Shown one piece after another: positions 38,861 through 50,765 of a stretch of 64,000 nucleotides of DNA; position 1 is the stretch's first letter; the number at the start of each line of letters is the position of its first letter. The notes under the pieces were generated by a model that saw only the letters and a list, made by a program, of their open reading frames with translations, made no database searches and was not told the origin of the DNA. The position numbers and the translations under genes were made by a program. This DNA is from Absidia repens (lineage: Eukaryota; Mucoromycota; Mucoromycetes; Mucorales; Cunninghamellaceae), in assembly GCA_002105175.1 (NCBI GenBank), contig MCGE01000003.1:1995001-2059000 (forward strand). Reading direction: 5' to 3'.

Positions 38861-40895
38861 AAAGTGAAAAAAAAAACCTGGGGATTTATATGAAAACTCC
38901 AAAACTTAGAGCAAACCTTAATTCCAATTGCTATAAGAGCATGTGTTCCAAAAATGGAAATGAATTCATTCCACCCTTGTATTTAAACCGGTCATTGCTT
39001 GATAGTGAAAGATATTGTCACTTTGATAATCTACTTTTTCAATAGCTTTCCAACGATACCAATATCGTCTCATAAGATTGGTTATTTCTCGAGATACTAA
39101 AACTGCACACGTTTAGTCTATTATATAGTGTGATTGAAATTCCGACTTTTTTTTGGTTCATGTTATAATCCCCCATACACCTTTGAAGCTCCATCTAGAT
39201 CAGCTTATTCCCTTCACTGTAGAATAGTTGGCCATTCGTTCGTCGAATAGCTAATTCTTTTAGTCCACGTTATACTGTAGTACTATGTTTATTCAACAAT
39301 AAAAAAATATGTAATATTTTATTGAAGTAAAATGATAAATACTAAATTGATGGGACGGTGCTAATGAGTGATCTATTGAGCAAGAAGGGATTTAGAGAAT
39401 GGGGGGATCTGAAGAATGGTGAATACTAATATGGAAGGACCGATGATAAAAAAAATTCAATTGCGAAAAGGCGTCGGGAAGGAGTAAAGGGGCAGCTGTA
39501 CAGTAGGGTTTCTAAATGGTTTAATGGTTTGGTTTTCGCAAAAACCAAAACTAAATACAAATATAAAAAATCAACCCAGAACCAAATTAAAACCAATAAT
39601 GTATACAAAAAAGGAAGTCAACCAATTGTATGCAAAAAGGAAAGTAGTCCAAAATAGTACAGTGTAGTATATGGATTGATGGATTGGTAAATATGGGTGG
39701 AACCCAATAATTATGGCTCTTTCTTTTTTTTTTTTTTGGCTCATCGTAGTATGCCTGTAATATAGGTGATAAAAAAAAAGGATAAAGTAGAAATAAAAAA
39801 AATGAAACAGGGTAAAATTACAGTAAGTCATATTCTTGTGTATGGTTTTATTAACAAGTGGTATATAACTCAGCGGATACAAATGTCCGATCGTTAGAGC
39901 AAAATATCTTAACAATAAAGCATCATTCATTTACGAAATTTTACGAATCAATTGTTTCAGTTTATTATGTTATGTGGAATTAATTTCAGTGCGTGTTTAT
40001 ATTAGCAATACATATCTTTTGAAAGGATCATTTTCCTTATTTAGACAGCGGACGGTAATGTCCGATCTTAAAACATACTGTACCATTGATGTTTTAAAAC
40101 AGAAGTAAAGAACTTATTTTTTTCAAAAAAAAAACTATATTAACCTTCTATATTAATATGGACTCCTTTGTATACGCTAATTGTCAGGAAAAGGCATTAA
40201 CAGCAGACTTAAAAACATAGCATATTTGGGTAGTACGAGAAATACACTATTTTTTTCATACTTTGGGAATAATCTCATAGAGTAAAGATACTGATATACG
40301 GAAAAGTAGGTAATATTATACACATTCCAGGCTTTCTCATATTGCAGAGTCATAAAAAAATAGTCATACAGTAATAACCCTTCCAAATTTCACTTTTTAT
40401 TTGCGGACATTTGTCTCCGATCAGACACGAGAAAATGACAATTCAGGTTTTCATTATTCTTCTTTTACTAATTTCAGATTTATTGAAAAATTGAAAAAAA
40501 AGGTTGGAGCGGACCATAAATTTCAGAAACAACCGTCCGTGCGCAGATCGACACAGGGAAACACAAATACATCGTCATCAGGGTCTGCAATCAACATTTA
40601 AAGCCATTTTTCGCTTTACCAAAAATGTCGGCCGATGAATATTAAACTTATGTGTAACATTCTCCAAACAATTCCGCGTCGATCGGTACCACTCTCGGCC
40701 GGATACATCGATTATCCGTCTACTAATCTGTAAATCAAATTACTATGAAGTGTCTATTTTGACTATAATCCTTTAAATCTCCCTTCTAAAAACAGCTATA
40801 ACAGCCGATTACTGGTTGCGGAGTTCAAAAAAACTTTTCGGCGTTTAAAAGGATGCTTCTCCGAAGCTTTTGGCAAAAGCGCGGCGAAGCCGCGC
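38861..40895. other. intergenic, 2 kb, with regulatory-looking motif cluster
   Basis: No intact gene. 39200-39350 holds repeat-family outer motifs (CTTCACTGTAGAATAGTTGG near 39215 and TTTTATTGAAGTAAAATG near 39315). Three CGG-N10-CCG sites lie at 39874-40419, listed separately. An open frame at 40401-40601 ends in a basic, Ser/Thr-rich peptide without a known domain. A short perfect GC hairpin (GCGCGGC GAA GCCGCGC) is at 40879-40895, directly before the tandem array. Confidence 0.45.
39874..40419 (+). promoter_or_regulatory. three CGG-N10-CCG motifs followed by ATC
   Basis: Sites at 39874-39889, 40049-40064 and 40404-40419 each read CGG, ten bases, CCG, then ATC. Two share AATGTCCGATC and the third has TGTCTCCGATC. 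A fourth relaxed version (CGG-N13-CCG) is at 40700-40718. Everted CGG/CCG half-sites with fixed spacing are the binding style of fungal Zn2Cys6 factors (Put3 uses N10). They may instead be internal repeats of a mobile element. No intact gene start is near. Confidence 0.45.
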
Positions 40896-41402
40896 GCTCC
40901 GCGGTCGAGCTATTCCCGATTTATTGAATTTTTAGGGGGTATGGAGGGGTATTTCTATGTGTGTATGGGGATATTGGATGGGGGAAAAAAAAAAAAAAAT
41001 GGTATGAGTAGAAGGAGTATGTGACTAGAAAGCGGATCCAAGCAAACGTGGATGTCCAAGTATGTGTGTGGTTGAATGGTGGGCAATAATGTAGAGGCGG
41101 TTATTATGGCTGTAGGCTTTTAGCTGTGAGCTTATAGGCGTAAACTTTAGAGCATTGTACAATTAATTGTATGAGAGATGGATGGTTTGTTTGGTGACAA
41201 AAAATGATTGTATAATATTTCTAAAGATGCATGGAAAATTTGAAGTTGAACGGTTTCGTAGTTCGTTTTATATAAAGCGAAGAAGAGTATATTGCAGGTT
41301 AATTGGATTTTGCAGGCTGTAAAGCCAGATGGGTGTGAATTCAACCGCCGCCGCCGGCAGTCTGGATTGTTGATCCAAAAAAAAAAAATGGGAGCGCAAA
41401 TC

Positions 41403-41435
<33 letters not shown>

Positions 41436-43777
41436 CAAGTCAACGGGAATGAGCCAACATCTGTTCACTGTTTTTGGCTCATTGTGGACCTGGTGGTTAT
41501 GGCTTTCTGTTTAGAAATAGTTTAGAAGGGTTTTTGAAAAGGGATTTCAAGAGACATGGGGAAACCCTTTCATTTTGATTGTAGAATCTTGGGGAAATGT
41601 CTTGATTAGCTTAGTACATGTATATATCTCTTTTCTTCAATAAAACATATATCCGCTTCCTTAAACCTTGTCTTTGTTTGAAATAAATGTTTGTTTAAGC
41701 TTCATTAGAAGTTTGGAGATCGCCATTTATAGAGATCCCTTTTAGAAATCCCTTTTTTATCGTACATCGTACATCGCTCCTTCTTCTACACCATTCATCT
41801 AGATTCGCATCTCTCTCAGCTACTATTAGCGGCCCCCTATTTTTACATCTTCTTTCCTTTTAGTATAGTATTGACTACGTATCATTATTCAATAAAAGCT
41901 TTTTTATTTTGCAATGAAACAATGGAATGGCAAAGCTATTCTACTGTGACAGGCTATTGTACATACTATTCTATTGCGGTAGACTATTCTACATACTATT
42001 CTATTGCGGTAGACTATTCTGCATATTATTCTTTTATTGGTTTGGAAAGCCTATAGCGAAATTACTGCTTTTGGCAAGCTCCGCGGTCGAGCTATTCCCG
42101 ATTTATTGAATTTTTAGGGGGTATGGAGGGGTATTTCTATGTGTGTATGGGGATATTGGATGGGGGAAAAAAAAAAAAAATGGTATGAGTAGAAGGAGTA
42201 TGTGACTAGAAAGCGGATCCAAGCAAACGTGGATGTCCAAGTATGTGTGTGGTTGAATGGTGGGCAATAATGTAGAGGCGGTTATTATGGCTGTAGGCTT
42301 TTAGCTGTGAGCTTATAGGCGTAAACTTTAGAGCATTGTACAATTAATTGTATGAGAGATGGATGGCTTGTTTGGTGACAAAAAATGATTGTATAATATT
42401 TCTAAAGATGCATGGAAAATTTGAAGTTGAACGGTTTCGTAGTTCGTTTTATATAAAGCGAAGAAGAGTATATTGCAGGTTAATTGGATTTTGCAGGCTG
42501 TAAAGCCAGATGGGTGTGAATTCAACCGCCGCCGCCGGCAGTCTGGATTGTTGATCCAAAAAAAAAAAAATGGGAGCGCAAATCCAAAAAAAAAAAAAAA
42601 AAAAAAAAAAAAAGACAAGTCAACGGGAATGAGCCAACATCTGTTCACTGTTTTTGGCTCATTGTGGACCTGGTGGTTTGGCTTTCTGTTTAGAAATAGT
42701 TTAGAAGGGTTTTTGAAAAGGGATTTCAAGAGACATGGGGAAACCCTTTCATTTTGATTGTAGAATCTTGGGGAAATGTCTTGATTAGCTTAGTACATGT
42801 ATATATCTCTTTTCTTCAATAAAACATATATCCGCTTCCTTAAACCTTGTCTTTGTTTGAAATAAATGTTTGTTTAAGCTTCATTAGAAGTTTGGAGATC
42901 GCCATTTATAGAGATCCCTTTTAGAAATCCCTTTTTTATCGTACATCGTACATCGCTCCTTCTTCTACACCATTCATCTAGATTCGCATCTCTCTCAGCT
43001 ACTATTAGCGGCCCCCTATTTTTACATCTTCTTTCCTTTTAGTATAGTATTGACTACGTATCATTATTCAATAAAAGCTTTTTTATTTTGCAATGAAACA
43101 ATGGAATGGCAAAGCTATTCTACTGTGACAGGCTATTGTACATACTATTCTATTGCGGTAGACTATTCTACATACTATTCTATTGCGGTAGACTATTCTG
43201 CATATTATTCTTTTATTGGTTTGGAAAGCCTATAGCGAAATTACTGCTTTTGGCAAGCTCCGCGGTCGAGCTATTCCCGATTTATTGAATTTTTAGGGGG
43301 TATGGAGGGGTATTTCTATGTGTGTATGGGGATATTGGATGGGGGAAAAAAAAAAAAAATGGTATGAGTAGAAGGAGTATGTGACTAGAAAGCGGATCCA
43401 AGCAAACGTGGATGTCCAAGTATGTGTGTGGTTGAATGGTGGGCAATAATGTAGAGGCGGTTATTATGGCTGTAGGCTTTTAGCTGTGAGCTTATAGGCG
43501 TAAACTTTAGAGCATTGTACAATTAATTGTATGAGAGATGGATGGCTTGTTTGGTGACAAAAAATGATTGTATAATATTTCTAAAGATGCATGGAAAATT
43601 TGAAGTTGAACGGTTTCGTAGTTCGTTTTATATAAAGCGAAGAAGAGTATATTGCAGGTTAATTGGATTTTGCAGGCTGTAAAGCCAGATGGGTGTGAAT
43701 TCAACCGCCGCCGCCGGCAGTCTGGATTGTTGATCCAAAAAAAAAATGGGAGCGCAAATCCAAAAAAAAAAAAAAAA
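40896..43777 (+). repeat. tandem array of a 1.18 kb unit (2.4 copies)
   Basis: Unit copies start at 40896, 42078 and 43257, each with GCTCCGCGGTCGAGC. Lengths are 1182, 1179 and 521 (truncated third). Outside homopolymers the copies differ at only a few bases, for example GGTTTG versus GGCTTG. Each full unit contains CCGCCGCCGGCAG, a long A run, a piece of the dispersed family (TAGTTTAGAAGGGTTTTTGA, then CATGGGGAAACCCTTTCATT) and a 28-nt sub-repeat CTATTCTATTGCGGTAGA that occurs twice. The junction sequence GCTTTTGGCAA is present before copies 1 and 2. Open frames repeated in each unit have no domain. It may be a recent duplication or an assembly effect. Confidence 0.93.
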
Positions 43778-44357
43778 GTATATTGACATGATCTCAGTTG
43801 TGTTGTGCAAGAAGTATACATCGAAGAATGAAACAGGGATGATTTAGCAACGACATAAAAAACGGGTAACTAATGCATATGATTAAACGTTTTGTAGTCA
43901 TGCAATTACAATGATTTTTCAAGCACAAAGTCTACTTTATTGAGAGAAGTGTGATTTTCATTGGTTCCTTTTTTTTTTCTTTGGCTCTCTAGTCAAGTCG
44001 AACCCTACATCCTTTTTTTTTTTTTTTTTTTTTGATTCTCACAAAGCATCGGCACAACCCCTCGCACCTAGTGAGCACTATACCCTTTCTTCTTCTTTTT
44101 TACGCCCATCAAAGACCACACTTTTTCTATAATAAAACTACAGCCGAGAAATTATGAGAAACATAAAATTAAAGAATTTTATTGTATCATGTATATATAT
44201 ACAGATATATATATAAAAATAGAAGAGGTGGGAATAAAAGGGGTACACTAAACAAATAACAGAATTAAAATATATAAATATAAAGAGAGAGAAAAGGAAT
44301 ATGTAACAGAAAAAAGGAAGAAAAAACTACGAAGGGAAAAGAGAGAAAGAGACTAAA
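43778..44357. other. intergenic: 3' flank of the Gti1/Pac2 gene
   Basis: T runs near 43970-43980 and 44012-44033, and an alternating AT stretch near 44190-44215. It probably contains the 3' UTR of the minus-strand gene. No other feature is seen. Confidence 0.4.
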
Positions 44358-46225
44358 CTACATTTGCATTTCAAAATCGTTCCAACCGGATCCTAATAAA
44401 GCATTTGTATCAAACATAAAGGCATTACTGACTAGTTCAGTTGTACGAGTTGGCAGAGCTGCATGGTTGACAGCGTGGAAAGAAGTAGATGAAAAGAGAT
44501 GTTGATGAGGGTTTTGATCATAGCGTTCATTGGAATACCCGGTTGAGAAACTATGTGGCGCCCATTGTTGATGGTGGTGGTGTGCATCTGACCCAACGCC
44601 ATAAGAGGTAGGAGGCGAAGGAGTGCTGCTGTTGATTTCACGTTGGTGCTGGTGCTGCTGTTGTTGTTGTTGATGGTGATGATGATGGTGGTGGTGATGG
44701 TCGTGGTGTTGATAGTACACATTATTGTTTAGTGACGAGTGGGTTTCTGACACCATACCAGCTGATTTTGTTGTACCTAATGAACAAAAGTGGACAAAAT
44801 TGAGATCAATAAAGCAATATGGTTAGTTCCAAATTGTTTCTATTTGTTTATTTATTTACCTTTATACACGGCCATATACGGTTGACATTCTTCATTCATT
44901 TCCAAACTTCCTGATCTTTGTTGCGATGGTAAATGTTGGACGATGGATTGGTTTTCAGTTATTGATGTTTGACGATGATGAGGATGATCGATGACGAAGG
45001 AAGACGGGAAGAAGATACCATTGGATGACGGTTCGGTTAGAGGCGAAACTAGGTGTTGTGGTTGGTGCTGTGAGTATGAAGCGAGATGATGGCGGTGCGG
45101 ATGGTATGTTGAAACCGTTGTTGTAGATGAGAGTTGATCGTCCTGCACTTCTCTGTCTGGGGTGTAACCACCACAAGTTGAAATCAAGGATGAAGGGGTG
45201 GATGGTTGGTGGTGAGGGGTAACATTGCCATTGTTGCTAATGTTGCTGATGCTGCTACTACTGCTGTCATTGTACTGCGGTGAGGGAGTCAAAGAGTAGT
45301 TGCTGTATCGCCGTGGCGGTGATGATGTGTTGCTGAGCCCTTGGACATATGATGATGATGATGCTGACCGTTTTTTTTGCTTCGCTGGTCTTTCTGATAG
45401 GGAAGGTTTGATTGCTGTGTTTCGTTTATCTAAACAGTTACAAAAAGGTACAAGTGAGTATGATGTTCAATTGTATGTATATTGTTGTTGGTACTGACCT
45501 CCAGAATGAGCTGCGTTGCTGTTGGCACTTGTAGTATCATTGCTAATGAAGAAGGGGATTCTAAAATTTTGACCATCAAGCAGTTCAGAGGATATTTCGA
45601 GCTTGGCCAGTTCTGGGATATCCGAGGGTGTTCGAAACTTATTTGCAACGACGTCGTCCTTGTTGTAATAACTGACCAAATGGTGGTGAATGCCATTAAC
45701 CACCACGGACATTGACTTCTTGATGAGACCATTAGGTTTGAAGCGGTAACTGTTACGTAATGATCCAACTAAGGATCTTTCTCGTTGTCGTTTGGACAGT
45801 AACGTCAAGCCAGATGTGATAATTTGTTGCTGTTGTTGCTGTTGTGATTGCTGCTGTTGTTGTGAGCGGTTGCCTTGTTCATCGTCGTCTGGGGTATTTT
45901 TTTTATCGTCCAGTTCCCGATATATCAGAAAATTTCCAAGAATCCGAGAAGGGCTCCAAACCAAACCATCCGTCCACCGTTTAATACCTAATACAAATAA
46001 AAAAGTGAGTTTCATTTCAATGGTCCACTGTCATATGGCGCAACCAAACTCACCGCTTTCGTTTTCATCAAAACAAAAAACAGCGCCACTTTTCACCAAC
46101 GGACGTTCTTGTTCCTGCAATCGTCGTCTTACTCTTGGCAAAACACCTTGTTTACAAGCTTCCAATAACAATAAAGAGTCTTTTGTTGTTTCTACGTAAC
46201 CAAAGAATGTTTCAACAACAGGCAT
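44358..46225 (-). CDS. Gti1/Pac2 (WOPR) family transcriptional regulator
   Basis: Nuclear DNA-binding regulator of the fungal-specific WOPR family (Wor1, Ryp1, Pac2, Gti1), known for morphology, conjugation and virulence switches. Four exons in phase (46225-46054, 45987-45499, 45429-44860 and 44776-44358) give 492 aa. The WOPRa block is at residues 2-60: ETFFGYVETTKDSLLLLEAC, RRRLQEQERPLVKSGAVFCF, then RWTDGLVWSPSRILGNFLIY. WOPRb follows a Gln-rich spacer: GLIKKSMSVVVNGIHHHLVS and YYNKDDV. The C-terminal half is disordered, with a His/Gln tract encoded at 44641-44710 and Ser/Pro runs. The KRWTDG and TT-K segments resemble kinase targets of the family. It is divergent from the Ubp14 gene, 369 bp apart. 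Which subfamily member cannot be decided. Confidence 0.95.
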
Positions 46226-46594
46226 GATTCCAGCAAAAAAAAAAAAAAAGGTACGCAAAAGTGGAGTGGAAGAACAAGAAATAAAAATAAAAAAGAGGCA
46301 GAAGGGAAAAAAAATAGGCCTAGATTCAGCTCCGCGATATTGCTTTATACAATCATATGACTTCTTTATACACGTGCCAGCATGATGTCCATGCTGATGA
46401 AAATAAAAAAACAGATATCGAATCATACAGTTTTCTTCCATTGATGTCATCTTCTGATCATAACAATTGTCTTCTCGGCGTAACACAAAGTGGGCAATTC
46501 TACAGTGCTCAAAGTCAAATTCACCCGCTTAAATTTTTCAATCCCCGGTATTTTTTTTTCTCTTTCATTTTATTTTTTTACTCATACAAAAGAA
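46226..46594. promoter_or_regulatory. short divergent promoter, Gti1/Pac2 and Ubp14 genes
   Basis: 369 bases between the two start codons. It has an A run next to the Gti1 start (46236-46250) and T-rich sequence next to the Ubp14 start (46549-46580). No specific motif can be named. Confidence 0.5.
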
Positions 46595-49500
46595 ATGGCC
46601 TGCATACATATTGATACGACAAGATTTTCTCCTCCTAGTGCTTATACCAACGTTCATAAAGAAGAATGCACTCAATGTTTTGATTCTCAGGTATCAATAA
46701 AAAATTAAAATCGAACCCAAGTTGAACTACTCTCACACAATTTATTCGTAGGATTTGGCTGAAGGTATCGACGTGTGTCTTACGTGTTTCAATGGTGGCT
46801 GTGTCTCTGCTGAACGACAACATGCTAAACTACACTACAACAAATCCAATCATCCTCTGACAGTGAATATTCGACGTGTTATCAAACCTAAAAGAGTAAG
46901 CGATGGAGAAAACATATATACGTGTCATTGACTATGTAGTTTCTCTCACACTTCCATTTACCATAGGATGAAGGAACACCACCCCCACAGAAAATGAGCA
47001 AACTGGCTATCAATCCTGAAAACACTGAACCCTCTTATGACTATATCACCAAAGTCCGGTGTTATGAATGCAATGGTGTTGAAGCGGCTCAAGATATTAA
47101 CAATGGGGTAAAGTATACATGTGTTTTAAAGTGGTGGTGGTGGTAGAGGGTGACGTAGCCTTTTGGGTCTAGAAAACAATCATACTCAATATTCAATGTT
47201 TTCTTTTAGATGTCCTCTATTGTGGATGCCATTCTGTCTGCAACGTCATCAGGTCGTCAATCGGATGTCAAGGCTTGGGAAGAAGAAGTTACAGCATGTG
47301 AACACACGCTTTGTTTGACACAAGATGCCCCTCGAAAACTAGAACAACAGAGCCTGGCTCACTGTGCGCAATGTGAACTCAATGAAAATCTTTGGTTATG
47401 TCTGACATGTGGAAATCTGGCTTGTGGTCGGAAACATTATGATGGCTCGGGTGGCAATAATCATGCTGTGCAACATTTTACTGACTCTGGGCATGCCGTT
47501 GCGTGTAAGCTTGGTACAATCACTCCTGAAGGAACAGCTGGTAAAATTGAACCAAAACAATATATTTGTGTATAGGTTTTAACATTGTCATATGTTTGTG
47601 TTTTTTATCAACTATTATAGATATTTATTGTTACTCCTGTGATGACGCAAAGGTGGACAATGATCTCTCTACTCATTTGGCAAATTGGGGAATCAACGTC
47701 TTGCATCAATCCAAAACAGAAAAGAGCATGACTGAACTTGTAAGTAATAAAATGAAATATAATTAGCTCTGATTTGCATTCTCACCCCGTTTATAAAGCA
47801 ATTGGAACAAAATATGAAATTTGACTTTAGCATGACGACCGAAGACGGGAAAAACTTGGAACCAATGTTTGGACCTGAATATACGGGCATTAAAAATTTG
47901 GGGAACAGGTAAATGTCAAAAAAAAAAAAAAATATATGAAAGCATTCATCAGTGACCTTTTTTTTTGGGGGTAATGCTATTATAGTTGTTACATGGCGTC
48001 TATACTTCAAGCAGTTTATGATATTCCTGAATTCCAGACCCGTTATGGTCGTCAACTTGCCGATCACGCTCAAGTATGCTCAGTGGAAGATCCTGCCAAC
48101 TGCTGGTACTGCCAACTTCACAAGATCACAGACGGTTTACTTTCTGGTCGATACTCACAACCACACCCTTCATCGGATCAAAACGACGTACCAACACAAG
48201 AAGGGATTTCACCAGGGATGCTCAAAACATTGGTGGGGAAGGGTCATCAAGAATTCTCGACAATGCGACAACAAGATGCGTACGAATTTTTCCAATTCTT
48301 TTGCAAAACTATTGCTCAAAAGGAACACTCAGCCAAGGCACAGGACCCAACCAAGATATTTGACTTTACGGTGGAGCATCGATTACAGTGCCAAAAATGC
48401 AACAAAGTGCGGTATCAAACGGATGAAACAAGCAGTCTTTCTATCAACATACCAGCAAAGGAGATCAGCAAGACGTCGGAGGATGAAAAAACAGTATACG
48501 AACCAGTCGACTTTTATGAATGCATGGATCTCTTTGTACAGGATGAAATTGTCGATGGGTATCGCTGTCCAAATTGCAAGGAAAACACCGTGGCAAAAAA
48601 GTAAGCTATAAACAAAAAAAAAAAAAAAAAAGGATTCAAGAATGTCCTCACATTATCTCACCTTTGTTTTTATGGATAGATCCGCAAAATTCAATACATT
48701 CCCTCAAGTGTTAGCTATTCAAGCTCGACGATTTGCATTTGTGGATTGGGTCCCTCAAAAACTTGGTAACCAGAGAAGCATAAAAAAAAGGCTGCTAGTA
48801 TCGCTCTCTCGCTGACTCGACATTGATATTTATAGATATACAAATCATTTTCCCTGATGGTGATATCACCCTTGACAAGTATTTGGGTCATGGAAAGCAA
48901 GAGGATGAAGAACTACTGCCCGAAGATGAAGTACCAGGTAACTTATTCATCCGCAACAATATAAGAAGTCCATTAGCTGAAGAACGAGAACTTATAACCA
49001 TGTCTGAATATAGAACCATCGTTCGATAATGCTGCCTTGGAACAACTGATGGCAATGGGCTTTGGTGTCAACCGATGCAAGCGTGCTCTTTACAATACCG
49101 GTAACAATGGTGCTGAAGTGGCAATGAATTGGTTGTTTGAACATATGGAAGACCCAGGTAATTAGAAAAAGAAGAATGAAAAAATGAAAAAGAAACCTGA
49201 GTAACTTACGCTCCTTTCTAATAGATATTGATGCTCCATTGGAAACAACTGCTTCTTCTGTTGCTGCTGCGTCTACCAATGATGCATCCCCGGAACAAAT
49301 CTCAACGTTGTGTGAAATGGGCTTCACTCCTGCTCAGGCCAAGAAAGCACTTCGAGAAACGGTACATATAGATGTGGTGACTGTGGGAGGAAAAAGGTGA
49401 AGACAAAATTTACTCAACTCTATTTATTTTTTATTTTATTTTATTGGGAATATAGAATAATGAAACGGAGCGAGCGCTGGATTGGTTGTTTAGTCATCCT

Positions 49501-49761
49501 GATGATCAAGGGGATGATGACCAAGGTGGTGGTATTAGCGGAAGTGAAACAGTAGTTGCCGGTGATGGCACACCACCCTTCCACTACCGAATGAAATCAT
49601 TTGTCTCTCATAAGGGAACGTCTATTCACTGTGGTCATTATGTTGCACATGTTTACAAGGATGGAAAATGGATTCTCTTCAACGACAATAAGGTGGCTGT
49701 CTCCCCATCTCCTCCTATCGGTGAAGGCTACTTGTACTTTTTGGATCGTATCAGAAATTAG
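46595..49761 (+). CDS. UBP14: ubiquitin carboxyl-terminal hydrolase Ubp14/USP5 type
   Basis: Cleaves free, unanchored polyubiquitin chains and so recycles ubiquitin. Twelve exons in phase, about 780 aa. Domains in order: an N-terminal ZnF variant (CTQCFDSQDLAEGIDVC, CLTCFNGGC); a canonical ZnF-UBP (CEHTLCL, HCAQCELNENLWLCLTCGNL, ACGRKHYDGSGGNNHA); and the catalytic Cys box TGIKNLGNSCYMASILQAVY. Then come the QQDAYEF and CxxC (CQKCNKV, CPNCKEN) regions and two UBA domains (LEQLMAMGF, ISTLCEMGF). The His box is CGHYVAHVYKDGKWILFNDN. The order ZnF, Cys box, two UBA, His box is diagnostic for USP5/USP13/Ubp14. All catalytic residues are visible. The splice between LGN and S-C-Y falls inside the Cys box. 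A poly(A) signal lies near 49872. Confidence 0.96.
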
Positions 49762-50765
49762 CTTTGATTTGTTTTGTTTGTTTTTTTTTTTTTTTTTGTT
49801 TTTTTGGGCATTTGAATTTTGATCATTTAGTACTAATAGTAGTAGTAGTAGCAGTATTGCGTATCTCTCTAATAAATAAATAAGTTTCTATTGTATACAT
49901 TATGCTGCGATTTTCGGATGTGTGGGGAAAAGGGATAAAAAAAGTTCGACGACCTCTAAATTTATACGCTCAGTCGTGCAGCATGTGTTTTTTTAATAGT
50001 GATGATAGAGAATAGAGTATTGTGTACGATGGGCCAGTGAATATACACATATATATTCTGTCTTGATCTGTAATACACAACGATCATGAATTGGGACGAT
50101 AGGATATACAATCGCACAGTAAGAAAAATTGGAAAATAAAGCCCAGCGAGGCTAAAAAATGAGATGGACTATTGATTATCATGCCAAATCTAAAACAATG
50201 TTGACTTTTTATTTATTCGACGTATATTATTGATTTCGCTCTCTTAGGTTATCCTATAGTTTATTGCTCTCTATCAACTATTTTTAGTTATCTTTATCGT
50301 TTATCTGATGTTCTATATCTTGTCGAGTTTGTTGTACCTTAATCCATATTTTACCGTGGATAAAAAAATCTGAAATTAAGTTTTCCGCCTTTTCATTGGA
50401 CGGCGCTATAATTTTGGCCAATCATCATCAAGCAAATGACGAAGAAGAACCATGAGAAAAAAAAAAAAAAAAAAAAGGGAAAAGATTTCTTCTTTCTTTC
50501 TTTCTCTTTTTGGTCGTTATCTCCCTCATTGGATTATTTTACTTTTCTTCTTCTTCTTCTTCTTCTTCTCGACAAGTCCTCTCTCCTCCTGCTTCTCTTC
50601 ATTCCTCTTTACCTTTTTCCCTTTTGTCCACTTTACCGATTCGCCTCGTCCTTATTTTTTTCTCGGTTCTCTTTTGCCTTTTTTTGTCCCAATCTAGGCA
50701 AAAACAACTCTTAATCATTTACATATATACACCTTTTTAACACTATTGCCGAACCCCGCTTCTCT
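49762..50765. other. intergenic: Ubp14 3' flank and carrier promoter
   Basis: Contains the Ubp14 poly(A) signals (AATAAATAAATAAG near 49871), a short GTA repeat near 49838 and an A run near 50457-50476. From 50480 a long pyrimidine-rich leader (with TTCTTCTTC repeats) precedes the carrier gene. There is no separate gene. Confidence 0.45.

Noticed and set aside
40401..40601. Plus-strand open frame ending in a basic Ser/Thr-rich peptide
   Set aside because: The C-terminal part is somewhat protein-like, but it overlaps the CGG-N10-CCG cluster and has no recognisable motif. The support is too weak for a gene call.
41147..43821. Identical small open frames repeated in each tandem unit
   Set aside because: They track the DNA duplication, run through poly-A tracts and contain no domain. 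Nothing points to a protein.
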